Below are positions 1-8,971 of a stretch of 21,353 nt of DNA, in pieces. A program made the position numbers and the translations under genes. The notes under the pieces were generated by a model. That model searched no databases, was not told the DNA's origin, and saw only the letters and a program-made list of their open reading frames with translations. Source of the stretch: Agmasoma carcini (nom. nud.) (lineage: Eukaryota > Microsporidia > Thelohaniidae); NCBI GenBank assembly GCA_029232285.1, contig JAOXFI010000065.1, positions 1-21,353 on the forward strand, read 5' to 3'. Numbering within the stretch: position 1 is the first letter of the stretch; each line of letters begins with the position of its first letter.

Positions 1-290
1 ATAGTCAGTCATAGTCAGTCATAGTCAGTCATAGTCAGTCATAGTCAGTCATAGTCAGTCATAGTCAGTCATAGTCACACCTAGTCATACCTAGTCATAC
101 CATTCTATTTCTCAAAATCATAGTCTCACAATCATAGTCACACCTAGTCACACCTAGTCACACCTAGCCACACCTAGTCATACCATCATAGTCTCACAAT
201 CATAGTCTCACAATCATAGTCACACCGTCATAGCCTCACAATCATAGTCACACCTAGTCACACCTAGCCACACTTAGTCACAGTATTATA
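1..290. repeat. GTCA-core minisatellite at left window edge
   Basis: The array begins with about seven copies of the 10-bp unit ATAGTCAGTC. It then turns into irregular mixtures of CACACCTAGT, CATACCTAGT and ATCATAGTCTCACA units. All share the GTCA core. It starts at base 1, so the array continues beyond the window. No reading frame of interest lies in it. The core is the reverse complement of the TGACTATGA units at the right edge. Confidence 0.9.
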
Positions 291-384
291 ATCAGATAAC
301 TCTAAAGAACAAATTCTATCAATTTTACAATGTACAATGACTAACTAATTTTTAACATTTAAAAAAAATCTAAAAATTTTTCAT

Positions 385-2778
385 ATGCAAACCAAAATAG
401 TTCAATCCCACTCTTTCTTCAATGGTCGTATTAAGAAGAAGGTTAAGCAAATATATTGCAGAGAATCTCAAACCAACACCATTGATGTCATTTCTAAAGA
501 AAATTTACTTAAATTTTATCCTCTTTTGAAAATTCATAAATTTAATGTAAAATTATCTGATTTAGAAAATATTCATCAAAAATTAGTTAAATATATTAAA
601 AATTATGCAAATATAATCAATGATCCTTTTGTTAAAACAAAATGTATTGAAAAAAATCTAAATTTTATAGATTTTATAGCTAACGATATTTTACTTAATC
701 CTTCTTCATTTTATTTAGAAAATGAAAATAAAAGTTATAATGAAAATATTGTGGTTGATTTTATAAAAAATGAATTTAATATGCATAAAATTGAAGATAT
801 TAAGTCTATTGATATTCTTAACTATAAATTTAATAATAATTTGATTGGAAATGAATCAAATATGCATAAATTTGAAAATATTAAGTCTTTTGATATTCTT
901 AACTATTTATTTAATAATAATTTGATAAAAAAAGGTAAAATATTTTATAATGAATATGGTGAGTCAGAAATAGTCCATCCAGATGGAAGAATAAAAATTT
1001 CAACTGATTGTATGCATGGAGATGAAGTATTTTTTATAAATAACAAAATTCTTTATAAATTTGCCTCTTCTATTAAAATAATTGTTGGTTTTTCAAAAAT
1101 TTTTGAAAATTATATTGAAGTATATCCATTTGATAAAAGACTTAATAAAATAAAGATAAATGTTGTTAATTCATTAAATTACAAAGATAAAATAGTGGCA
1201 GCAATCTCTTATAACAATAATGGTGCACCTTTGAAGGTATTTGATGATGAAATAGAAGCTTTATTATATAAATATAATATAGAAAGATCATTTGATCAGG
1301 AAGGACGAGAATTATATCAAGAAAAATTGGATGAAGAACTGAAATTAAATAATATAAAAGCTGATAATTCAGTATTTGATTTATATCAAGGAAAATTGGA
1401 CGAGGAACTAAAATTAAATAATATAAAAGCTGATAATTCAGTATTTGATATAAAAAATACCAAAAATAGAATTGATTTAAGATCTTTTGATATTTTTTCT
1501 ATTGATCCACCCAATTGTACTGATATAGATGATGCTCTACATATTTGTACTTATGATAATTATATAGAAATTGGTGTACATATTGCAGATGTATCTCACT
1601 TCATTGATCTAAATTCTGAATTAGATTTAGATGCTAGGCATAGATCAACTACTGTTTATTTACCTAATGAAAGAATTGACATGATACCAAGCTTTCTATC
1701 ATCTGATTTATGTTCATTAATATCAAACCAGGACAGGCTTGCCTTTTCTATCGTTTTTAAGTTTGATTTAGATTTTAATATTTTAGATTTTAAAATTTTT
1801 AAATCAATAATTAACAATAAAGCAACATTAAGTTATGAACAAGCACACAATATAATCAATACAGAAAGTAAAGATGGTAAAAAGATTAAAAATAATTGTT
1901 TTTTGAAAAATAAATTAGATTTAGCCATGAAAGTATCACAACATTTGAGAAAATTAAGATTTGAGGGTGGTGCTCTTAGTTTAAATCAAAGTGAATTGAA
2001 AATAATTAAAAATGAAAATTCTATTCAATTAAATAAGAAGGAAAATCATTCTACATGCAATCTTATAGAAGAATTTATGTTATTAGCTAATGTTTATGTA
2101 GGAAAGTACATGTTTAAGCACTGTGAAGAGTATAGCTTACTAAGAAAACATCCAAGTAGTGAATTATCAACTGTTATTGATAAAATATCAAAAGTAACTA
2201 ATTTTGATATCAAGAACAAAAAAGATATAAACAAAATTATGGATAAAATTAGTGTTAATCATCAACAAATATTTAAAAATTTACTAATAAGAAATATGCA
2301 GCAAGCTATTTATTTTATTTCAAGTGAATCAAATGATTTTAGCCATTATGGCCTTAATTTTGATATTTTTACTCATTTTACTTCACCTATAAGAAGATAT
2401 GCAGATTTGATGGTTCATAGAACTTTGAATATTTTAATCAATGATGATAGCATATATGAGATAAGTAAGGTATATAGTAAGGATATGATACATAATATGA
2501 ATTTGAGAACTCGTAATCATCAAAATTTAAATTTATTAATTCAAAAAATGAAAATTTATGAATATATTAGTTATATCAGTTCAATTACTACAAAAGGAAT
2601 AGTTCATAGGAAGTTTAATAATGGATATATTGTTTTTATGGAAATATTTATTATTGAAGAATTTGTTGTTAGTGATAAGGAATTTGAAGAATTTGAGGAG
2701 GTGAGAGTTGAAATCAGTAGAAATGATGAATTATTTAAATATGAGAGAAGATTTGATGTTAAGTTTATAAATAAATGA
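385..2778 (+). CDS. DIS3: DIS3/Rrp44-like exosome 3'-5' exoribonuclease, PIN domain not recognisable
   Basis: This is an RNase II-family exonuclease, the expected catalytic subunit of the RNA exosome, which degrades RNA 3' to 5' with Mg2+. The RNB domain (about residues 356-690) has the acidic cluster SIDPPNCTDIDDALH with D374, D380, D382 and D383, spaced as in DIS3, then GVHIADVSHF, TTVYL and THFTSPIRRYAD (663-674). Two cold-shock folds precede it (about 183-225 and 226-300), and a short S1 domain follows (about 736-785). Family DIS3 proteins carry an N-terminal PIN endonuclease. Here the first 130 residues show no recognisable acidic PIN site, although the basic stretch near residues 16-27 resembles the extreme N-terminus of Rrp44. 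At 797 aa it is shorter than usual for the family. Residues 133-186 and 310-355 are tandem duplications. The ATG follows an A/T-rich run (TTTTTCATATG). Dis3L2 also lacks PIN and cannot be fully excluded, but the catalytic motifs read as DIS3. Confidence 0.93.
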   Translation: MQTKIVQSHSFFNGRIKKKVKQIYCRESQTNTIDVISKENLLKFYPLLKIHKFNVKLSDLENIHQKLVKYIKNYANIINDPFVKTKCIEKNLNFIDFIANDILLNPSSFYLENENKSYNENIVVDFIKNEFNMHKIEDIKSIDILNYKFNNNLIGNESNMHKFENIKSFDILNYLFNNNLIKKGKIFYNEYGESEIVHPDGRIKISTDCMHGDEVFFINNKILYKFASSIKIIVGFSKIFENYIEVYPFDKRLNKIKINVVNSLNYKDKIVAAISYNNNGAPLKVFDDEIEALLYKYNIERSFDQEGRELYQEKLDEELKLNNIKADNSVFDLYQGKLDEELKLNNIKADNSVFDIKNTKNRIDLRSFDIFSIDPPNCTDIDDALHICTYDNYIEIGVHIADVSHFIDLNSELDLDARHRSTTVYLPNERIDMIPSFLSSDLCSLISNQDRLAFSIVFKFDLDFNILDFKIFKSIINNKATLSYEQAHNIINTESKDGKKIKNNCFLKNKLDLAMKVSQHLRKLRFEGGALSLNQSELKIIKNENSIQLNKKENHSTCNLIEEFMLLANVYVGKYMFKHCEEYSLLRKHPSSELSTVIDKISKVTNFDIKNKKDINKIMDKISVNHQQIFKNLLIRNMQQAIYFISSESNDFSHYGLNFDIFTHFTSPIRRYADLMVHRTLNILINDDSIYEISKVYSKDMIHNMNLRTRNHQNLNLLIQKMKIYEYISYISSITTKGIVHRKFNNGYIVFMEIFIIEEFVVSDKEFEEFEEVRVEISRNDELFKYERRFDVKFINK
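781..942 (+). repeat. In-frame 81-bp tandem duplication inside DIS3
   Basis: Two 27-codon units begin at 781 and 862, both starting with codons for MHK. They read MHKIEDIKSIDILNY and MHKFENIKSFDILNY and continue into FNNNLI. They encode residues 133-159 and 160-186, just before the first cold-shock fold. Several substitutions separate the copies, so this duplication looks older than the one at 1312. Confidence 0.88.
1312..1449 (+). repeat. In-frame 69-bp tandem duplication inside DIS3
   Basis: Two adjacent 69-bp units (1312-1380 and 1381-1449) differ at only four bases by direct comparison, and only one change alters the protein (Glu to Gly). They encode the 23-residue unit LYQxKLDEELKLNNIKADN followed by SVFD (residues 310-332 and 333-355), in the linker between the second cold-shock fold and the RNB domain. 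Near-identity suggests a recent event. Confidence 0.95.
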
Positions 2779-2817
2779 AATAATTTAAATGATATTGTGA
2801 ATATAAATGAATATTAT

Positions 2818-3220
2818 GAATAGTTAGATGGTTAGTAGATGGTTAGATTGTTAGTTAGATGGTTAGTCAGATGGTTAGTAGATGGTTAGTCAGATGGTTA
2901 GTTAGTTAGTTAGTCAGTTAGTTAGATGGTTAGTCAGATGGTTAGCAGATGGTTAGTCAGATATGGTTAGTTAGTTAGTTTAGTTAGTTAGTTAGATGGT
3001 TAGTTAGATGATTAGTTAGTCAGATGGTTAGTAGATGGTTAGTTAGTCAGATGGTTAGTAGATGGTTAGTTAGATGATTAGTTAGTTAGTCAGATGATTA
3101 GTTAGATGGTTAGATTGTTAGTAGATGGTTAGTTAGATGATTAGTTAGTCAGTAAGATGATTAGTTAGATGGTTAGATTGTTAGTAGATGGTTAGTTAGT
3201 TTAATATATGTTAGTTAGTT
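2818..3220. repeat. GTTA / AGATGGTTAGT repeat array
   Basis: Irregular tandem array just 3' of DIS3, built from GTTA tetramers mixed with AGATGGTTAGT and TTAGTCAG units. The + strand is the TTAG strand. Nothing in it looks coding. Confidence 0.9.
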
Positions 3221-3750
3221 ATACATTTGATCAAGACCTTCTAGTGATGTAGATTAAAATATTTTCGTTGATCACTTATTATAAATTAGCAAAGGCTAAA
3301 ATTTTTCTTATAATTGATATTTAAACACACTAAAATTATATTTAGCAATCGCTTGGCTAAGTATTAAAAATATACTAACTAAGAATTATATTAATAAATA
3401 TAAAAAACAGAATAACTAACCAATATTATAGAATATATTCTAACTATAACCTAAATATCAACATATAATATTAATAAAACTTTTAATATTTCATCCTTTA
3501 CAAGTCTAAATAATAAAAAATTCATTTTATGTTAAGTGTTAACAATTCTTGTTAGTTTATTTACTAATAAATCTTAATAAGTTTAAAAATTTTGAAAATT
3601 AAATTTAAAAATTTTTACTATAAAAAATTAAATAAAAATGATAATTTGATAAATCACTTATAAATTGTTCTTAAATACAACAATTGATATATCATAAATA
3701 TATTTAAATGATTGATATATTATTAATATAAAGTATGTTACTTAGTTAAT
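3221..3750. other. AT-rich spacer, no feature recognised
   Basis: About 530 bases of A/T-dominated sequence with stops in every frame and no motif I can support. It separates the GTTA array from the TGACC array. Confidence 0.6.
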
Positions 3751-4117
3751 CTGACCTGGCCATGACCGGTATAAGTGGTATGAGTGGTATGACCACAACT
3801 GGCATGACCATGACCACGACCGACTATGACCATGACCACGACCGACTATGACCATGACCACGACCGACTATGACCACGTCTGACTATGACCGATTATGAC
3901 CATCTGACCACGACCGACCATGACTGACTATGACTGACTATGACTGACTATGACCACGACCACAACTGGCATGACCATGACCACGACCGACCATGTCTGA
4001 CTATGACCATCTGACCATGACCGATTATGACCATCTGACCACGACCGACCATGTCTGACCATGACTATCTGACCACGACCGATTATGACCATCTGACCAC
4101 GACCGACTATGACCACA
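3751..4117. repeat. TGACC/TGACTA minisatellite, GC-richer than surroundings
   Basis: Array of short units such as TGACCATGACCACGACCGAC and TGACTATGACCA. There is a higher-order repeat: the block GACCACAACTGGCATGACC occurs near 3791 and again near 3958. It is markedly richer in G+C than the flanks and is almost purine/pyrimidine structured. A 62-codon open frame on the - strand is only repeat read-through. Confidence 0.9.
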
Positions 4118-4159
4118 ATTATATATTTTATTCTTAGAATAATAACTAATACAATTTAT

Positions 4160-4459
4160 TCATCGTATTCTCATGCATACTTTGTGATTTTTTAATAAAT
4201 GATTCACAAGGCATCGTTTGTAGACATACTTAGCATTACAATATGCACAGCTAAACCCTTCCTTTGCATTGCTGTTTATTTTCTCTTTTTCGTTACTAAA
4301 GCTTCCAAATCTTATTCTCGTCTGTTTGAAAGGTATTTCGTTACTCAAGCTTCTTGGTCTCATCACAAATTTATCATTAGAAGGTTTGTATGCTTTATTG
4401 ACACTGTTTATAAAATTCTTAAATAAATTTGCTTCTTCAATATCTTTTTCTGAATACAT
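4160..4459 (-). CDS. Small single C2H2 zinc-finger protein
   Basis: This is a 99-aa basic protein with one C2H2 zinc finger at its C-terminus: C71-x2-C74-x12-H87-x4-H92, introduced by GFSCAYC. The preceding 65 residues are polar and low in hydrophobics, with no membrane segment. The exact classical spacing argues that the - strand frame is real and that two overlapping + strand frames are shadows. A single finger followed by a basic tail (KVCMRIR) could bind nucleic acid or act in splicing or ribosome assembly; the target cannot be told from sequence. The ATG at 4459 is preceded on its strand by AATTTTTTACCT, similar to the T-rich leaders of the other genes. The stop lies about 40 bases from the TGACC array. 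Confidence 0.75.
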   Translation of the reverse strand: MYSEKDIEEANLFKNFINSVNKAYKPSNDKFVMRPRSLSNEIPFKQTRIRFGSFSNEKEKINSNAKEGFSCAYCNAKYVYKRCLVNHLLKNHKVCMRIR

Positions 4460-4910
4460 AGGTAAAAAATTAGAGAAAAATTAAGTTTATTAATTTATTA
4501 AAGTGGTTGAGTGGTATTATGATTGGTGAGTTGATGTATTATAAGCTTGTAGGTTTTCAAATTTTGTATATTATTGTTAGTTAGTCAATTTTAATCAAGT
4601 GTATCTGTGATAGTCAGTCAGATAATTTATAAATTAATCAATTATAAACAATTTTAAATAAACTTAAACTTTTATATTTATATAATTAAACAAATAAATT
4701 ATTTTTTTAATTTCTCAGGTTAATTTTTGAAATAAACAAAAATTTAAGAAAATTTTATTTTTTATTTTTGAATATTTTTATTTAAAATTTAGTTTATTTT
4801 AAAATAACAAAACATTTTTTAATAATCATGATTGATGTAATTAAATTAAAATAAAGGACTTATATTAAGTAAGATATATGTGATGTAGTTGGTGGATAGG
4901 GGTTAAGTAA
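4460..4910. other. AT-rich spacer, no feature recognised
   Basis: A/T-dominated sequence upstream of the zinc-finger gene with stops in all frames. Apart from short GTTAG and GTCAGTCA fragments near 4577-4620 I see nothing to annotate. The zinc-finger gene's promoter should lie at its left end. Confidence 0.55.
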
Positions 4911-5042
4911 GGTTAGACGATTATAGTTAGCTGGCTTAATAAGGTTAGATGATTATAGTTAGCTGGCTTAATAAGGTTAGATGATTATAGTTAGCTAGAT
5001 ATATAAGGTTAGATGATTATACTTAGTAGGCTTAATAAGGTT
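4911..5042. repeat. 32-bp tandem repeat, about four units
   Basis: Units start at 4911, 4943, 4975 and 5007, with a partial one at 5039, so the period is exactly 32 bp. The unit begins GGTTAGATGATTATAGTTAG and continues CTGGCTTAATAA. The third unit has diverged in its second half. Confidence 0.92.
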
Positions 5043-5190
5043 GAACTATTATATAGTGATGGATAACGATATAGTTGGTAGTTATTTGGCTGGATAGTTG
5101 ACATATTCATGATTTTTCAGCATTATCACTTCTGTTGAAATAGTTCCTATGACTGATTAGATCCTAGATATAGTCATAATATATAAATAT

Positions 5191-5193
5191 TAG

Positions 5194-5241
<48 letters not shown>

Positions 5242-5260
5242 ATAGTTAGTTAGTTAGATA
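5191..5260. repeat. (GTTA)n microsatellite
   Basis: A nearly pure run of GTTA tetramers with a few GATA interruptions, TTAG-strand on the + strand. Confidence 0.95.
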
Positions 5261-5465
5261 TTATTTCAAATATTATTTATATGATAAATCTTAGTTAATT
5301 GTAAAATTATTCACTTTGACGCTACTTATGAAATATTATGTATTTTATATTTAAATGTCTAATATTTTTAGAAATTGATTTATTAAGTATTAATTTTGCT
5401 TTATAACTGTTTATGTTATATTATCATAACTAATTAAGATTTTATAATTATGTTGTAAGACTTTT

Positions 5466-5813
5466 TAGTTAGTTAGTAGTTTGATAGATTAGTTAGATTG
5501 GTTATTTAGTAGTTGTGGTCAGAATAGATCAGACATGGTCATAGTAGGTCATAGTAGGTCATAGTAGGTCATAGTAGGTCATAGTAGGTCAGAGTAGGTC
5601 AGAGTAGGTCAGGCATGGTCAGACATGGTCAGATAGTGTCAGATGGTCAGATAGTCAGATAGTCAGATAGTCAAATAGTCAAATAGTCAAATAGTTAGAT
5701 TGTCAGATTGTCAGATAGTCAAATAGTCAAATAGTCAGATAGTCAGATAGTCATGATCAGACATGGTCAGGATTAGCCATGTCAAGGTTAGCCATGCCAA
5801 AGTTAGTTAGTCA
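5466..5813. repeat. GTCA-core minisatellite
   Basis: A compound array: GTTAG units, then about five copies of the 10-bp unit GGTCATAGTA, then GTCAGATA/GTCAAATA units, then GGTTAGCCATG units. The core is the reverse complement of the TGACTATGACC array at 3751-4117. Confidence 0.92.
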
Positions 5814-6078
5814 ATTATTTTATTATATTCTAATATTAAATTACAAAAATTATTAAGTTGTCAATTATTTTACAATTTTTAATTATATATTTGAATGTAA
5901 AATAAACATAAATTGAAATTTTCATATTTAAATAAAATATTGATAATTTTTTATAAAATTTTTAATTTTTATAAATATTTAATACGTTGATTAAAATTGT
6001 CTTAATATTGATGAATGATGGAAATATATTTAATAATTTAGTATAGGAGAGTTAAATAATAGTACATTATTAAATATG

Positions 6079-6327
6079 TTAGTTAGTTAGTTTAGTTAGT
6101 TAGTCAGTTAGTCAGTTAGTCAGTTAGTCAGTTAGTCAGTTAGTCAGTTAGTCAGTTAGTTAGTTAGTCAGTTAGTCAGTTAGTCAGTTAGTCAGTTAGT
6201 CAGTTAGTTAGTCATGGTCAATCATGGTCAGTCGTGGTCAATTAGTTAGTTAGTCAGATAGTCATATCAGTCGTGGTCAGTTAGTCAAATAGTCATGTTA
6301 AGGTTGATCATGTTAAGGTTAGTTAAT
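6079..6327. repeat. (GTTAGTCA)n array
   Basis: Runs of the 8-bp unit GTTAGTCA, followed by GTCATGGTCA/GTCGTGGTCA units and ending in AGGTTAGTTAAT. The last ten bases (6318-6327) form the left copy of the possible target duplication of the element at 6328. Confidence 0.92.
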
Positions 6328-6714
6328 TGGCTCAAATCCATTATGTAGAATTTTTGAATAATCCTTGTACTCCCCCTGGCAAAATTTTAAAATTTTAAAA
6401 ATTAAAAATTTTTATTTATTAAAAAGCTTGTCAGAGAGTTAAATTCTTCATCGTAACTATTAAAGTACATTATTATTAAAAATTCGATTAAAAAAATTTA
6501 TCAAAAGAATATTTTAAATTCTAATATTTTAAATTCTATTATTGTAAATTCTATTATTTTAAATTCTAATATTTTAAATTCTATTATTTTAAATTCTAAT
6601 ATTTTAAATTCTATTATTTTGTTATTTTAAATTCTATTATTTTATCTGGTCATGGTATAAAAAACATCATTTTTTAAAATTTATTCAAAGATTTCACAAA
6701 ATGGATTTGAGACA
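6328..6714. mobile_element. Non-autonomous inverted-repeat element (MITE-like), 387 bp
   Basis: The left end (6328-6362) begins TGGCTCAAATCCATT and the right end, reverse-complemented, begins TGTCTCAAATCCATT. The match extends over about 35 bases, including the exact blocks CTCAAATCCATT and TTTGAATAA, with a handful of mismatches. The same 10-mer GTTAGTTAAT lies immediately outside both ends (6318-6327 and 6715-6724), as expected for a target-site duplication. The interior has no coding capacity and includes a 15-bp minisatellite. A 9-10 bp duplication would suit a Mutator-like or Merlin-like class; the family is not identified. The caveat is that GTTAG is common in this neighbourhood, so the flanking match could be partly fortuitous. 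Confidence 0.7.
6511..6645. repeat. 15-bp AT minisatellite inside the inverted-repeat element
   Basis: About eight copies of the unit ATTTTAAATTCTATT and its ATTTTAAATTCTAAT variant, with one interruption (GTT) near 6620. It lies wholly inside the 387-bp element. Confidence 0.88.
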
Positions 6715-7459
6715 GTTAGTTAATCTTAATTTGATATAAATAAATTATTGGTAAATATGAAATTATTGTTAATTTTTTTAAGTGAAATTTGAAATCAGAT
6801 CAGAATTTTATTGTTGTTATATAAAATAGCTTATATGTGATTATAAAATCTTAATATATTTAAAAAAATGTCTTTTTAACATGATTTCATCACTACAATG
6901 GCACAACTATTATAATTTTTTTAAAATTAAATTTTATATGAAAGTATTTAAAGTAGATAAACAAAAGTTAGTCTTTATTAAGTGCTCTTACATATGTAAT
7001 AAATGAGTATATAACATTAGAATTCTAAAATTCTAAAATTTTAATATATTTATAATATGTTATTTTAACCCCCCTTAATTGAATACTTTTGTACCTTTTG
7101 ATTCTTCCTTTTGATATTATCTTTCTTTCAAATGTTATCTAATTCAACGCTATGTAAATTTACACATCTTATAACCTTAAAGCAATTTATTTAAAGTTCC
7201 CATCAATAGTCGCTTCTTTGGTAAAGGATAGTGTTAAAAATCTTTCTTTATCAGAATTATATCTCTCTAGTTAATCTCTAAATTACTGTCTGTATTTCTA
7301 ATAATACCTTTAATATATGATCAATAACATATTTATCATGACTAGAGCTATCAAATGGCTTTTCATCATAATGGATTACATCATCTAATTCTAAATTGCT
7401 TATAGAAATCAGGAACAATCATAATTATGAGAGACTTACATATAGTCAAATACAACATC
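6715..7459. other. AT-rich spacer with possible outer remnants of the integrase relic
   Basis: No gene or tandem repeat is recognisable between the inverted-repeat element and the integrase core. From about 7070 onward base composition is less extreme, and the - strand keeps short unbroken stretches. These may be the decayed C-terminal part of the integrase at 7460-7830, but I could not align them to a family. Confidence 0.4.
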
Positions 7460-7830
7460 CAATTTTGGCATTTATCTTCTTTTAATAGTTTGATTTAGTT
7501 TCTTAACCCCCTTATTTTGTGGATGTATAGGTCTTCTAAGTACTAGTTGTATAATATATTCTTGTAGAAGATTTTTAATTATCTGATTACAGAATTCTTT
7601 TCCATTGTCAAATTGATTTCATTGGCATACCATTAGATATTTTGTATAACAATCTTAATAACCATTTTTAAAGGTTCAAATGTAATGATAGAATTAAAAT
7701 GAAAAAAAATTTACTTTGACTCATAAAACAATAAATTTCTGTGATACATTTTAGTTGCTTATAAGTGTGAATGCTCATGCTCAAATTTTAGAATTTTATT
7801 TCATAAATCTGATCCAAATTTATAAATTAA
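7460..7830 (-). pseudogene. Decayed integrase (rve-type DDE core) of a transposable element
   Basis: On the - strand, bases 7615 to 7583 read FDNGKEFCNQ, the second-Asp motif of retroviral-type integrase cores (family form SDNGxEF). The same frame runs on through RRPIHPQNKG and KKLNQTIKR to about 7479, matching the GxPxHPQxxGxxExxNxxLK region in order and spacing; the usual Glu is Lys here. Just upstream, in another frame, the - strand reads NGMPMKSI, like the G-x-P-x-x-I that precedes SDNG. Near 7773-7790 a HEHSH cluster could be a leftover of the HHCC zinc knuckle. Frameshifts and stops are frequent, and the first catalytic Asp is not found. It may belong to an LTR retroelement or to a DNA transposon with an rve core; the sequence cannot decide. 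Confidence 0.72.
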
Positions 7831-8199
7831 TATCTTGGGGTTTTGAATTTTAATTCTCTGGAAGTATAAGTGACTATAGATGAATTTTTTATGTTTTACT
7901 TCTAAATTCTTATTATATTTCTTAGGGTATAACCATATAACTTTATATACAAATTTTATATATTTTAAAATTGGAATAAATATAAGTTATATATACCAAT
8001 ATAAGAATAAACTTAAATTATGATATTATATTTTAACTAACTAACTTATATATATCAAAAACAAATATAATACAAAAAAACATACTTTTTGGTCATATTA
8101 AAATAATTTAAATGTTTTATTGAATTTTTGAGGAGGGTAGAAATAACATACGACAATAATTGATTAATAGCTAACCTATATTGGACATGCTTTAAGTAC

Positions 8200-8351
8200 A
8201 TTTTAGCCAGATTTGAATGTATCGGTAATTCCAATAATCCAAACTTTAGATTCTGGCAGCGACATACATAAAATTGCCTTTTAAGGGTCTTTAACTGACT
8301 TTAATCATTTAATAATAGGTTAACGTGAATCCTAAGATAATTGTCTAGCAT
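8200..8351 (-). pseudogene. Probable decayed pogo/Tigger-like DDE transposase fragment
   Basis: From 8351 the - strand reads MLDNYLRIH, resembling the (L/I)LDNxxxH motif around the second Asp of pogo-type (CENP-B/jerky-like) transposases. About 30 codons on, after a frameshift, bases 8259 to 8206 read LPESKVWIIGITDTFKSG and then a stop. This resembles the LPPNxTSxxQPxDxGIIxxFKS segment of the same family, with the central QPxD eroded. Order, spacing and strand agree, but the sequence is short and contains stops, so the call is tentative. Confidence 0.42.
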
Positions 8352-8422
8352 TAGTTAATTATATTTTTAAATATCAAAATTTCCAGATATAAAATACAGT
8401 CATTATGCTATATAAATAAATT

Positions 8423-8495
8423 TTATAAATCTATAAATCTATAAATCTATAAATCTATAAATCTATAAATCTATAAATCTATAAATCTATAAATC
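8423..8495. repeat. (CTATAAAT)n 8-bp microsatellite
   Basis: About nine nearly perfect tandem copies of CTATAAAT, ending in a CCATATC variant. Confidence 0.95.
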
Positions 8496-8971
8496 CATAT
8501 CTAATATACATATATGAGAAATCCCATGATCTCAATAACAATAATAGACTTAATATGATCAGATTATTTATTGATATCTTTGTTATATTCGATGCAATTA
8601 CATTAATAGGTAAAATATTGTTTTTTACTAATTAATATATGAGGATGAATGTCTAAAATTGATAAAAACTAGATGATGTATTATATTAAATATACTTATA
8701 AGCTTTTAAGTGTAAATTCTCAATAACTATTTCTTTATTGTAAATACTTAAACTAGAATAATATTCTATTTGTAGGTTGTAAGATTCATCATTTATTGAA
8801 ATAAAATATTTTATTATTTTTATGGTATTTAGCTTAAAAATAACGATACCAATCTATATCTACAAAAAGTAACACAATATCGACTTATGTACAAATATAT
8901 TTTTGTATAATACTTTATTCAATTAAATACCAAAAATTGTTATAATTCATGCATTAATATGTTTTTTTTTC
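8496..8971. other. AT-rich spacer, no feature recognised
   Basis: No open frame or repeat I can support. Given the relics to the left, it may contain further eroded transposon sequence on the - strand, but no motif was found. Confidence 0.45.

Noticed and set aside
1..290. CRISPR array or telomere at the left edge
   Set aside because: Units are directly adjacent with no unique spacers, so it is not CRISPR. The unit is not a recognised telomere repeat, and similar arrays occur internally.
3928..4116. 62-codon open frame on the - strand
   Set aside because: It is made wholly of the TGACC minisatellite; the peptide is a repetitive read-through with no independent support.
4199..4484. Two overlapping + strand frames of 75 and 71 codons
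   Set aside because: They are antisense shadows of the C2H2 zinc-finger gene, which has exact finger spacing on the - strand.
5191..5260. Telomeric TTAGG-type repeat
   Set aside because: The unit is the tetramer GTTA without the extra G, it is interstitial and it has short scattered arrays; it is best called a microsatellite.
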